This document shows positions 1-13,200 of a stretch of DNA of 64,000 nt, one piece after another (position 1 is the stretch's first letter; each line of letters begins with the position of its first letter). The translations under genes and the position numbers were made by a program. Source of the DNA: Labyrinthula sp. Ha (taxonomy: Eukaryota > Sar > Bigyra > Labyrinthulida > Labyrinthulaceae); assembly GCA_015227615.1 (NCBI GenBank), contig JAALGZ010000023.1, positions 372,001 to 436,000 on the forward strand, read 5' to 3'. Below the pieces are notes generated by a model, which worked only from the letters and a program-made list of their open reading frames with translations, searched no databases and had not been told where the DNA came from.

Positions 1-1150
1 GATTAAAAAAACATAAAGCATAAAAAACCATGATTACTGAAAGTAACGCATATAGTATTTGTGACTTTTGTCACGGAATCTTCCTCAAATACAATATTAT
101 CACCCACAATGTGTTTCACATTGAAAAAACCTTTTCAACCTTATATTTTGTCAGGGTATTTGATAAGGATGAGTACTTGAAACCCTAAAAAAAGCTAATT
201 TTAAGGGTCCTTTTCACTAAGTTTACTGATCTCTAAGAAAACATACATTAAAACGGAACATTATGAAGAACAACTCTATAGATGATCTAATTCTTCTCAG
301 ACCCTTTTGAGTTACTAAACTTAAATTTTCAAATCATTTCTCAGGATATTTTATCTTTAGTTAACTGTAACTGAGTTAAACTTCACTCAGAGAAGTCAAT
401 TGTTGAAAATCTGCATATCTGACAATACGAAATCACTCATCTTTGCTACAGTCCCCAAAATTTTTGTATCAGATAGTCTCCAACAATTACAAAACATTAT
501 ATCTAACCTTTAATTTTGTGTTTTAGAAAATTTTTAATGTTTTTTTAAAGAAAAGTCGGTATTGGGTTAAAATGCCGTTTTCCTCAACCTCAATCCGTGT
601 ACCAGCTCAAGAAATACTCTTTTAGAGCCAAAACAGACCTCACCAGTCAACATAATGGGTGAATTCAGGTCTAGAAACAACTATTCTTGAGAATTGGTGC
701 ATTCTGTATTTACTTCCTAACAATATATCCCATTTCCAAGATCTCAGAAACTCTGAAAAAGAGTACTCTTAAATGTCAAATCTTCCTCAACGGATAATAC
801 CAAGTAACAAAACATCCTAAGAAATGGTATTCAACCAGAGGTATTGATAATTTAGGATACCTCTGAATTTTGTTCGAGGAAACTCCAAGAACTTCCCTAT
901 TCATCTCAGCAATAGTTATTTTGCTTAATTTGACTTTACTCCAAACTCAACTTTAAAATAACCAAAACTGAGCTACAAATAGGCAAAATAAAAAAAAACT
1001 TTGGCTCTGACCTTATTTAAAGCCAATTTCTAGTAGCTTAGAGAAGAAAAAGATAAAGTTTGAAGATTTTATCGGCTTTAATTATACAAATCTCTATCAT
1101 ATTATTGCAAATTCTTGTATGAAAATGCATGTTTTTTAACTTTTACATAT
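1..1150 (-). repeat. Dispersed repeat family A, copy 1 (inverted, cut by window edge)
   Basis: The reverse complement of this stretch matches the segments near 45.9-47.1 kb and 53.3-54.4 kb. Shared blocks include the motif TTTGCAATAATATGA (copies 1 and 2), the words around CAACATTTGACTTTTCTGAG and the block GGGTGATAATATTGTATTTG. The copies differ by many substitutions and small indels, so they are old. Homology is clear from position 1 to about 1 kb and fades near 1.15 kb; the other end is cut by the window. No open reading frame is kept between the copies. It lies next to the hAT transposase remnant, so a non-coding part of a transposon is possible but unproven. Confidence 0.75.
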
Positions 1151-1615
1151 GATAAAGTACTTAAGAACACATATAAATTGGCATAGAGTAGACCAGTACG
1201 AATTAAAGAAGATTTGCATTTTTATATTTGATAAAAGTCTTATTGTGGTCATTTTCCCGGCGTATTTAAGGAAAAAAAGTGATACTTTTGTTTTTCAAGT
1301 TAAATACCTTCTTCTCTTTTTCTAGAACAGATTTGATATAGTTTTAAAGAGGAAAAACATTAATTTTTAATGGTCGTATTTATATGTTCTAACTTTAATT
1401 TCAGTAAATTTAAAACTCCCCTACTTTTTGATATGTTGATATTTCACTTGTACTCCAATAAACTCAATATTACATTACTCTCAAGCAAATAAAACCAAAA
1501 GCCAGGAAATGTTCTACCAAAATAACTGATTTTGCCATACCTTTAAGCGAATGTAGGAAGCCATGAACTTTTCAATAGCGTCTACCTTTATAATACTCTT
1601 CTTGGCACTAGCCTT

Positions 1616-2152
1616 TTGGTCTTCACTTCTTACCTTCTAAAGTACACGGATGTAGTTGAACAGGAACGAATTTTTAAGATCGCATCACTTTTAGACAAGA
1701 GGTATAAGCTTTTTGCTCCTCGAGAAAGTGATGAGTTCAAGGATGTTGTTGAAGAAGTGGTACTCGAGATGGATAAGGTCAAGAGTTTAGGTGGTGATGC
1801 TCCAGTGACTCAAGTTTTGAAGAAGAGCAAGTTGGATTTTAGCTTGTTGTTTGAAGATGTACAAAGTTCAAGAACAGTGGGAAATATTGAGCGAAGCCGT
1901 GGAGAGTTGTTGCGCTACTTGGATGTTGATGGCGTTGCGGGAAATGTTGACATTTTGGCATGGTGGAAGGATGCTGAGCCGAGGTTTCCAACGCTTGCAA
2001 AGGTCGCTAGAAAGTTTTTTGCTATTCTAAAAAGCAGTGTTAGCTCTGAAAGAACTTTTTCTCATGGTCGATTTTAACATAGAGGTAAAGGGAACATGTC
2101 TGATGAAACTTTCATGATGAGGATGAACGCCAGAGAGTGGATGAAGTTATAG
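1616..2152 (+). mobile_element. hAT-family transposase, decayed 3' fragment with dimerisation domain
   Basis: The reading frame encodes the C-terminal part of a hAT (hobo/Ac/Tam3) transposase. An ASLLDKRYKLF block matches the family's 'LDPRYK' motif. The hAT dimerisation signature follows as LAWWKDAEPRFPTLAKVAR and SSVSSERTFSHGRF, with the conserved WW, SS and SERTFS positions. An in-frame TAA at 2075-2077 interrupts the frame, which then continues in family-like sequence (NMSDETFMMRMNAREWMKL) to a TAG at 2150-2152. The catalytic RNase-H-like core and the BED zinc finger are not readable upstream, so the element is truncated and inactive. Base composition is less AT-rich than the flanks, as expected of a former gene. 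Confidence 0.85.
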
Positions 2153-2159
2153 GAACAGT

Positions 2160-2640
2160 TCATAATTTATTTTTTGGGTTCTTTAACCTGTTAGCGCAGG
2201 TTTTCTCCCTTTTTTAACTATTGAAAAATATTTTTTTTATAATTTTTACTTGTTTTCTATCCAAAACTAATGAAAATTTGACCTCTTTTTGAAGAGTTAA
2301 CACACAAAAAACTAGAATTATGCTTAAAAAACATTTCTCTAGTGTCTTTTCTGTTCATTTCGCCGATTTCTTCTACTTTGAGCTAATTTTCGCTTTTTTC
2401 CTCTCACTCAAACACTTCTCCCAGACATTGCAGCTCACCAAAATCTCCATCAAGTAGAAACAGATAGTTTTGAACCTTCGAGGAGCAAATTATCCTTCTT
2501 CTTGTTTAAAACCTGCTTTTACTTCTTTTTGCACTACCTTTTCTGTTCGCACAAGGGGTTTTTTCTGGACTTGTTCGGTTTTGACTTTGAAAAGAAAGAG
2601 AAGATTTGGTGTTTGTTGAATTTCCCAAAAATATTCCAAT
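2160..2640. other. Non-coding AT-rich flank of the hAT remnant
   Basis: T-rich sequence without a supportable gene. The open frame at 2502-2750 is low-complexity Phe/Leu translation of T-rich DNA and runs into the palindrome that follows. Confidence 0.5.
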
Positions 2641-2643
2641 ATG

Positions 2644-2742
2644 TACCGTTACTTAGCAAAATTAACAAAATTACCGTTAATTTTACGGTAATTTTGTTTA
2701 CCGCTAAGAATCCAATTTTGCTAACCAGTAATAACGGTAAGC
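2644..2742. repeat. Nested long palindrome rich in ACCGTTA / TAACGGT words
   Basis: An inner inverted repeat pairs AACAAAATTACCGT (2664-2677) with ACGGTAATTTTGTT (2685-2698) around a 7-nt loop, with 14 perfect base pairs. An outer arm, TACCGTTACTTAGCAAAATT at 2644-2663, pairs imperfectly with sequence up to about 2740. ACCGTTA/TAACGGT words continue to about 2805. Clusters of short subterminal repeats of this sort are typical of hAT elements and their MITEs. It lies 3' of the hAT transposase fragment, so it may be that element's end. Confidence 0.6.
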
Positions 2743-2819
2743 AGAGTTAACAAAATTCTTACCGGTAACTAACGGTCACACCGTACCGTTAAAGAACCCT
2801 AAGTACATTACCAAACTCC

Positions 2820-4160
2820 AATATATTAACCGGCTCCTGAAAAGCGCATAGAAGCTTCTTCTTCAACTAGAAGTCAATTTTCTCATGCATCAGAATCCTG
2901 AGAAATAATAAAGGACCAATTCTGATGAAATAAAGAATCAGGTTTTTAACCAGATCCAAGAGATTCAGAAGAAAATTATCAGAGTTTTTCAATCTTTCTT
3001 CAGAGTATATGAATTTAATACAAGCAAAATAGGAAGTATGTACAGAGGAAAAGTCATCTACTAGTACAAACAAAAAGGTTGCAAAAATAGCTCCTCTTCC
3101 TACAGACCCATATCTCCGTTAGTTTCACACTTCAAATCTCTAACGAAGATAACAAATATCTGAACAGAACCGATGCCGGATGCACTGTCTGACTATCAAC
3201 CAGACTTCAAGCACATGATATTATTAATCTGAAAGAAAGAGGCAATGGGCATCACCAAAAAGTCTCTTAAGAAAAAAAAATAACGTATCAAACCTTTTCG
3301 TAGACTTGTATGAAGCGTTTTACCTCATTTCACGCTACTTCATCATTCTTGTTTTAAGAGAACATCATGTTCCCTAAAAATTATTAAACTCATTAAGACA
3401 ATCCACGAGATAGCCAGACTATGTATTTCTAACAGCAAAGAAACGAGCACTTTTGCTGATGTAAAAAGTGGAGTCTTACAAAAAGACTCATCCCCCAAAA
3501 AATATTCACTCGTTGCCTAGATTCTATAACGAAAAGAACAAGATTGTTACGGTAAAGGGAACCATTTTTCACAACTAAAATTTCAGAAACTTTTCTTCTG
3601 TGGACAATCCAGTCAGTTTCACAACGAACGGCGATGGAATAATAAGTTTTATTATTCAAATGCAATAACCCCATTAAACCAGGGATCAAAGGATAAGTGA
3701 AAATGAAACAAAGGTCTTGTTTACCAACGAAGACTACAAAATTATTGAAAAAATTCTAGATATTCATGTAAATAGAATGTTGTCAATTTTCCATTTGGGC
3801 GCGTTGTTACAGATAATATCATACTCAATTTTACCCCGAATATAATACAAGTTCCTGGTTCTGAGACGGAACTGAAGGCAAAATTAGAGGGGTATCATTG
3901 GAGAGAGCAAATAGTAAGAAAAGTTTTCATTAAGGGATCAAAATAAAATCAAACAGCCTGATAATATAAAATAGTAAAATGAAAACCCTAACATTTTTCA
4001 AATTTCAAGGATTATAGGCTGATGTTCAAGAGATTGACTCGGATTATATAGCTAAGGAAAACTTAGAGGCACGTAACGAAATAAACAGGTTCAGTAATAT
4101 TTTTCATCAGAAAATGCTTTCAAAAGAACCAAAAAGAGTCTCGAAAGAACAATAATTTTA
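2820..4160 (+). pseudogene. Decayed coding-like tract, family not recognised
   Basis: Several separate plus-strand stretches read as plausible protein with few stops, for example near 3605-3690, 3780-3910 and 4020-4130 (PNIIQVPGSETELKAKLEGY; ENLEARNEINRFSN). Frames change along the tract, so it is broken. I could not assign a family. Because it lies beside transposon DNA it may derive from a mobile element, but a lost host gene is also possible. The minus-strand open frames here are shadows. Confidence 0.3.
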
Positions 4161-4299
4161 TCATCAATAACACGTATTGCCAAGAACTGCTCTGAAATAT
4201 ATCAATAAATAAAGATTTATCCAAAATATCCAGTAAACTTAAGAAATCACTTACAAACTGAAGTAATACTACCTTGAATCTAAAAAGAATTTTTTGGTC

Positions 4300-7200
4300 T
4301 TATAAATATTACTAAGGGTGTGTCAAACAAGTACAAATTAGAAGCCTAGGTATTTCTGGATCAAGTGCTTGCGGGTATGAGACAATATCAGAACCTTAAT
4401 TTTTTTGTTCCATATCTAACCAAAGTTATAAATTATTCATGAGCTAAAGTATTTTAATAGAAACAACACCAGTGGATAACCCGCTCATATTATGAACAAC
4501 AAACCTCCAATCAAACAAGGGTCAACCCTTAGTAAAAAAAGATCATGAAGAGAATCTATAGAATTGCGATAGAACAAATCCAGAAGTAAAATAAAGAATA
4601 GTATCATTGTGTTTTTTCTTTGTCCGAAATTCAAGATTCAAAACATTTCAAGGCAAAAGATACATAAAAGATCACATTTATAGCAACAGGAACAATTGAA
4701 AAATTACATGAGGTGGCAGAGGAATGAACCCTCAAGATTGTATTTGGCTACATAAAATATAAACCGATTCACAGAAAAATAGACTGGCTCTCAAATTTTC
4801 TAAATTCTGGGCATGGAACAGTAATTAACATACTAGGAAATACAACTAAGAGCTCTAGTTGATGGGAAATCATCTGAAAACCTATAAAAAACTAAAAACA
4901 GATATAAATGAAAACTTCTGTTCCCGAAAACGAAGATACAAATAATCACATAAGAAAATATCAAACTCATAAAAATATAACAAAAGAATTTACATTTCAA
5001 CGGAATATATAACCCCAATAAGACTCACACAAACTTTGAAATGTCTTAAGTACATCTCAACAATATTAGGGTAAGTAAGCTTAATATATAGAGAGAGAAG
5101 AAGAAGAAGAGCAATGTGCAAAAACTCCAAACCAATCAATACGATATCAACTCTGCGCACAACAAGTATAGAAATTACATAGGAATAGATAAGAATATCA
5201 AGTTAACACCAAATACATCTTGATCCCTTGAAATGGGTACATATGAGAATCTTTCATCTTTTTGTGTAAGTCTTTTTTTGTTTCCATTTGGGTTATAATA
5301 TCTCGGGCTAAGTTTAGACATTCATTGAATTGGGGTTGAACAAACAGTTTGATCAACCTGGTTTTTGGCAACCTATAGAAGAACCAACCAGATCACGGTA
5401 AAAACATTCAAAGTAAAAAAAATCAATTACAAAAGGGGTTGCCAAGTTTAGTAAGATATTAGGTATGTTTTAATATTAGCTATACCCTCGCCGCAGTGTT
5501 AGAATCAAGAAATCAAACATTTTCTTTAAAAAATAGTTGGTATGTTTATAGATTTTTTTCATTTCCTTAATGGTAAAAATTATGTTAAACTCTACATTTC
5601 CCGTACCTGTTTCGATATTACTTTGCTGGGTTCCGTGAAATTATAAGGTAAAAATGTGTTTCTTTGATTGTCTTTCAGAAACACATTCATTTTGTATATT
5701 CAATTTTCTTAAATAATAAAATGAGCTGACCAAATAAAACAAATTAGCTCAAAGGTTCCAGCTTTTTTTTTCTTTTTATCTTCATTTGTCATGTATTTTA
5801 TGATATCTATGACACGAATTTTCCTTAGGGTGTTTGAACAATAGTTTTGTTAATTCTTGAGTATATTGGAGGGAAGGTTTATGTTTCAAAAATATATCTT
5901 ACTTCGGGCTTAAGATTCACTTGATTTATTATTGACTTTTGCAGATGATGGAGTTGTTTTACCTGGAGAGATGCTCAGGACGGTTTTATATAATATCTTA
6001 ACATGTTTTTTAAAGACTGGTGGAAGAGATTAAATTTTTCGACGATATAGTTTATTGGCGTTTATTACTTTAAGTGCCTAGCAATTGCTGGATTATGCTC
6101 TCACATGTCTTATAGATATAGTGTTTATCATTCTTTTTGGATGCTCAGTGGCATTAAATTGAGGCTAAATTGGTCAGGATTGATTAATCCGTCGCTTTGT
6201 TTTTCTGTGACCTGAGGTGTAGTTGTCAATACCTTCAAAGATTCATATGTAATTATATCATTTTATATTTATGATGTTTACTGACAGTCAAGCTTCTGTC
6301 TTTTCAGCTGCTGATAGAATACTTTTTTCTTCCAACTATTTTTCTACTGATGTCTTAATACCAATATAGGAGAATAGGTTGTATTGAGTTAAGGTATACC
6401 AGGGTGGACGGACGATGAAAGCCTCCTCGGCTTATATCCATTTATTTATTTTCTATTTATGTTTACCAACTATATCTTATTTTATCATCCACTTTATTAA
6501 GCTAGATATTTTGTGTTTAGACTATTCTTGAGCTGTTATGGTTTGAAGGCTCATTGTTGGTCAGGTGCATTTTATAAGGTTCTCCTATTAAACTTAGTGG
6601 TAGATAAAAATTTATAGATTTGAATATAGGGAATCCGGAAATATATTAATTTTCATTAAAGCAAACTATCAAGTTTTCATTGCATATTGATTGTTTGGTA
6701 TTGCATACATGGTCATATTTACTTTTCACTTCTGCCTTTTTAATCTCTAGACTCATTCTGCCATTTAAAACTTATTTACACGAAACCCGTATATGACCTT
6801 TTTAAGTTTTCAAGAAAGGTATCTTGAGTTCTTGACTATAGTAAATGATATAATCTGTTTCCTACATTGGATGCTGTTGGGGTTTAGTCACTTTCTGAGT
6901 TAATTTTTCCCTCATTTAGGATAATTCTAGTGGTAAAAACGTCTCGAAGGGTTTTATGAACTCTTATGTCAATTTTTAATAACTATAAACTTTGCTATTT
7001 TTAATTTAAATTTGTAGATGGAATGAGATTTTTGTATTTCTTTCTCCCTTCAATAGTACTATTGCTGAATTTTATTTATTTTAATCACATTATTTATCAC
7101 CGCACTGTTCTCAGATATGTGTAAGGTTTCTGCTTTATTTCTTCTACTTTGTAATGTAGAAAGGACTAATTTATCAAAAATTGAGTAATAGCTGTTTCTG

Positions 7201-10200
7201 CATTACCTTAGTGAAACTTTCAGAACAGCAGTTTAACGATTTATTGCTCATATCTATATCAAAAGTTCTGGTTATGATCACGTATATTTTACTGGTGAAT
7301 ATACATTTTCCTTTATTTACGTGGATTATTAGGAAGGTGAATTGTAGAAGAAGGTTGCATATATGAGGCCAAGATGATAGATATTTTTTGTTCAAACTGA
7401 AATAGCTAGATACTCCACAAATTCTGAGTAGTCTCGTGTTTTATTGTGAACTTTTTTTGTCTATCTAGCAGATTATTATTATTATTATATCTGTTCCTTA
7501 TAGAGTTGATGCAGAGGATAAATATACCTGGCAAGCGAAATCATCTTTACAGAAATTTTATTTATACACCAATTAGCTTGCTCATTGTTTCATCTTATCG
7601 TAAAGTTGTTTTGTTCCTTTGTATATTACTCTGTTTGGATTTATTTAATAATAATATGATTAATCCACGTTAGCTTGCAGTGTTAGAAAGATACAAGAGG
7701 TATTAACAATACTTTATCAAGATCTATAAAGAGTATCAACAAGAGGTTACTGATAAAACGATTATGTAACATTTAAAAAAATAAAGTCTTTTAGCGATTA
7801 TTATTTTGCGTCTGAAGCCATTTATTAAACTATCACAAGTCTAGAGTATGTGCAAGCTGGTAACAAAATATTTTAAATCATAGCTTTTAGTAAAAACTAA
7901 GAAATTATATCACCGGTTACCTACATGTGGTTTCAAAAATTTTCTTCTTGCTTTTAGAGTTAAAACATTTTCTTCTATTTTTTATATATGTGGTTTGTAA
8001 ATTTTTTCTATTTGAAAAAAAACATTAATAACTTAGAACTTTTATCTCAGTACTTTTTCAGTTTACTTCGACATTTCATTATTGACATCATATAATCTAG
8101 GAGAATGATTTTTTGAAATTATAGTTGTTGGTAGAAATTACACTTTATTATATAAAGATGTAAATAATAATGATGCCCGTAAAGTTATCGCGCTTATTGG
8201 GGTGTAAAACCGCATCTTTTATTTGAATAAAAGTTAAAACGACAATATAATCGTACCTTCTGTGTTTTTGAGATAGTTTTCACGATATAAAAAATACAAA
8301 AAATCTCATATTATTTCAAGGTGTGTCATTTTCCTTTTGCCAAACCAGTTCTTGTTGGCCCTAGTTTTTTCAAATATTGGTTTGTCGTTATAGAGTACAT
8401 TTACTGATGGGCAGCCTGGGTTATCACTACAATGTATTGCACCAACCGGACTTGATCTATTCTAGCGTGAATTCTTATGTCAAAGATGATTTATTTCTGT
8501 AATGAATGGTTTATATCATTTCTTTTTACTCTTGATAACCCGTAGATAGTTTAAATAAGTCTATGATTTGCATACAATGTTAGTTTTTTGGATTCATTTA
8601 CAAATGTCCATTATGTATTCAATTGTTTCCAGTATATTCCCAAACTTATTCTCGATGTAATTAATCAGCTAGATTATTTGATAAAATATATTTTTGAAAC
8701 ATTTTCCTAAACCCGATGCCAGGAACTAGTAAATATTATTTCAAGTATCGAGAGTTAATTATTACCAATTTTTCTTTTATACATATTTTTGTGGATAATT
8801 TGTAGCAAAAATAATTGTGGTTATATTTGCACAGTCTATATGCCAACATACTAATCCATGGTTCCAGCTCTGGTATAACAGATACATGAAAGGTCAGATC
8901 TTAGTCGGTTTCTAACAAACCGATGGTTTAATTCTTGTATTATTCGGGTACTACTCTTGATAGATTATTTTAGAAATTATCAATTGATCAAAAATTCACA
9001 GTTTTATCAGAAATAAACAGAATAACGGGTATCTACTTTCATCAAATCTAGATTAAGATTTTCTTTTGTGTTCTGATCCTCTTATCTTTTGCAAAACTTG
9101 GATTTATGTATGAAGATTACATTATCTAGTTTTTTTGTTCATTCAAGGCCACTTATTGTTCTATTTATTTTGGAAGCCACCTATACTTGTGGCACGCTTT
9201 CTACTTTGAAGAAGTTGAATACTTATTAGTATAATCCTCTTTTTATTTCCTTTAATTTAATCATAGACATCAATACCATATTGAATCTTTCATCTTTAGT
9301 TGTAAATTGGTTACAGAATTCTTCTGAGACCTGTATCCATATACTAACAGAAGCATCAAACAGTCATAATATATGATACCTTTTGCTACCATAGCAGTTA
9401 CGTATCTCACTTTCTATTTTGTTTCATTCTTATCTTATATTTCTTCAAGCTTTATAATATCCATACTTTTACAGATTTAATGAACCTTGATGCATATAAA
9501 AGTAGTTATACAATTATAATTCATGAAGACGAAGCTAAGTTACTTTGTCGAATAGATTGTGATACAATGAGTACCTTAAGAGGTGTTCCTAAATTATATC
9601 ATATAAAAAATGCTTTTATGGTGTCTTTGACATAATTATGATGAGTCAGAAAATTTATATCTATAAAAAAACTAATCTATCAACTTCCATGAAAAGTATT
9701 ATATGCAACTTTAATTACCTTTCGCTATTTTATCTCAAAAAATATTTCCGGATTAATTTATATATAGCAGCACAGTACTTGCCCTGGTTGTTTTATTTAA
9801 ATGCAACCAAGATGATGGCCTTAGAACAACCTTGAAATATTTTTTATAATTTTGATAATCTTAAATTCAATAATTTCTATAGGTTTTATTTGGAGATATT
9901 TATTACTATTTACCGTAGCTATATCAAGCAGAGGAAGTCTATTGCTCAATTTTCCCTAAGAATAATTATTTGAACTAAACGATAAACTGGTATCTAATCT
10001 AATAATTTTATAGCATTGGTGATAAGAGCTGTACCTATCTTTTTCAAACATCATTTCTACTTGAGTTAGAACTGCTTTATAGGACTATATAATTTATTTT
10101 TGAATTAAAGCAGTTAATAATTGGTGTTTTAAAAGCGACAACGTTCTTGATAAAAGTTTATTTAACACATCTCTATATTCCTTTGATCTATATGAAATTA

Positions 10201-13200
10201 AAATTATTCACCTTCAAGTTAATGCTAATAAATTTGAATAGTTAAACATCTTAAATATATATTTTTTTTCTTTGGAAGCATAATTTTCAAATTCTCAAAA
10301 CTAACAAAAGCAGCAGAAAAGTTTTGTGAAAGAACTCGCCATGATAAGCAGCTATGAAATTAAATCTATTTGCAGTGTAAATTATTAGTTAAGAATTAGG
10401 ATTGTGGAGTTATAATGAAATATTGGTACATAAAAAGCTAAAGGCAAAAATATATCTGAGCAAAAATAACAGAAATTTATGAAGCAAGTGTTATTTTTTT
10501 GATAAGATACAGAAGAACAGGTTTGATAAGAAGAAAACAAAACAAGTAGCAGATATTTAAAACTATTCTATACTAGTTACTTAATAAAGTTATCTTATTT
10601 TATTAAAAAAAACTGATTATGGGCCTGTGAATATTTTTAGATATTCAATGCTAAATACAAGAGATATACTTTTTATACTATACTTTTTAGACATATCAAC
10701 ATTATATTTAAAAGACTGTATATTACTCAGAACACTTTAGTTAGAATTGACAAATACTGGTTGTTTTGCCTGTTTTTGTTTTCTTAAGCTATATCTGTAA
10801 TAATGTTGAAAGTTTTGACGGTGTCCTATTTTTGCCTTTGTTACAATTTTGCAAGACAAAGTGGTAATTTTGCAAAACAAGAAAGGGTGGAAGGGTTTTA
10901 ATTTTGTTTTTTTATAAAACCATTATCTTAATTCATATTCATGTATTAAATAGAAGTTTGAAATAAAAGGTGAACGAAAATGATTTATAAAAAGAAACAT
11001 CTTTTTATCTTAGTTTTAAATTTTACAAAGGTATCTTGAGATAATATTTTTCATTAGAAATTTTCTATATATCTTAAAAACTTCCTTCAATTTCAATTTT
11101 TGTGAAATATTACCTTAAGCACTAACTTTTGTAGAGATTGATTTGTAAATTTATGATTAAGATAAGATTTAGAACAAACTTTTATACATATGTCATATAA
11201 ACAAGGCTAGATGCAGTTTTAATAATAGATGTTCATTAAAACAACCTTTTTTTCTTGTATAACAGACTTTGAACCGATGTTTCTAAGCAATTTAAAACAC
11301 ATAAAACTAATTATATATATATATATCTAACAAAAAATAGATATTTTACATCAAAAAACTTTAGTTGTTATTCCTCAATTTGCAGTCAGTACTTTGGCCA
11401 TAGACGCAAAAGTCTGTTTTAGTAAATAAATACATGTATCATCGAGTATAACTTTTTTGAGACACAGATTAATTTTCAAAAGATTTTTTAAGTCATCATA
11501 GTTTTGACTAAAAATTTCTATTTTTTCACAGCTAGGAAGACTCGACAATATCTACTTTAAATTTTTGGAAAACTGTCTCCAGTCTTTTGCAGTAGTCTTG
11601 AATTTGCAATATCATTTAACCTGATAGTTTTTCATGGAAAAAATAGCCAAATCTGGTGCATATTAAAAAATATCTATGATCTGATCATAATTTCCCAGGA
11701 CCAGTAAAAAATGTAGTTTCTATCTAAGATTCCATATTGCATGCTAATTATCAATTGTAGACTATCAAGGAAATTTGATGTGCAACTAGTCTTATATTTG
11801 ATCCTAAAATTTTATATAACAATGTTGAAATCTATTTCAAATTATTTTATATACATGAGATGATGGTGCTGAGCGTTTTTCCCTCAATAACTCTTAGTTA
11901 TTGTTAGATCTAAAAAGTTAAAGGGTAATAGTGTAACTATGAGCTATGCGAATCAGTTTCTACATTGGTTGTTGAATACATGCAATGAAGCTCTTATGAA
12001 AACAAAAAAAAATGGGTTGTTCATTATTAAATTTAATTCACTGGATAAAAATGGAGATTTTAAACCTCATATTGAAGTCTTAATACATACCTACATATGT
12101 CTGGTATTAACGGTTATGCGAATTTAGGTAAATAGTAAGCTACTCAGTAATATGATCATATTTAAGTTACTCCAATCTAATGAATATCAAAGCTTGCTTC
12201 AGAAATATAGTTTATACTAGCATTAAAATATTGATAAAACTTCCATCTAGCAATCGAACTCATGAGCACCGAAGCTTCATAGAAACATAATTGCTATTTT
12301 GGAACCATTAATCAGATATTATTTATTAATAATTTATTAATATTAATTTTTGATAAATTCCTTAGCTGCTATCACTTATATTAGCAAGAAGATATTGATA
12401 AGTTATTTAGAACCCTTTGATGTTCAAGGCGCGATACTAATCATTTAACATAAGTATCAACAAAAACATTGTTATTGTTAATAACAGTTAATACCTTTCT
12501 TACTTTCTCCTTTATGAATAATATAAAATTTAATGTCTAGTTAAAGTACTTCGTTTTCAATAATAAAATTTTGGCTTAGATTTATGATCTTACACAGATA
12601 TTTGCCAGTGTGGGAAGTGGTTTCAGAAAAGCATACACGGTGTTAATTTTTTTTCAAGAATTATCAGGTAATTCTAAAATTTTTTAAGTTTTTTTTAGAT
12701 AGTTTGTCAGATTATGTTAAATTTAATATGATCTAAATACTTGAACAAATTTTATATCTGACACAATTTTTTTTAGTTATATTATATAAATATATATGCC
12801 TGACTAAGCAGATTTTATATTTTAGACCAGTCATATAAAATTATAAGTTTAAGGGTACTACAACTTATTCTCATAATACTTTACCTACTAACTAAATCTA
12901 AAATTAAAATTAGATGTGTTCCATAGCGTCATGAAATAAAAATTAAGGCAAAAATGTTTAAATGTTAAGTCAAATCTATGGAATACAACAAATTGCCTCC
13001 TTCTCCATCAACAGAGATAACAGATAGAAACAGTCGAAGAACCTAATAACCCGGTTTTGTCTATGAAACAGTATAATTTATTGGCTCAGAAAGCATTTAT
13101 AGAGCCCCTTAACAGCAAAATCTCTATAAACCCAATTCAACATTTCTTGTTAGATATTGTTGATTGAAGCCTGAAAGCAAACATCCTTGAAATTACTAGG

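Noticed and set aside
7446-7673. Possible small membrane protein
   Set aside because: Hydrophobicity follows from T-rich DNA; no conserved pattern and no gene context.
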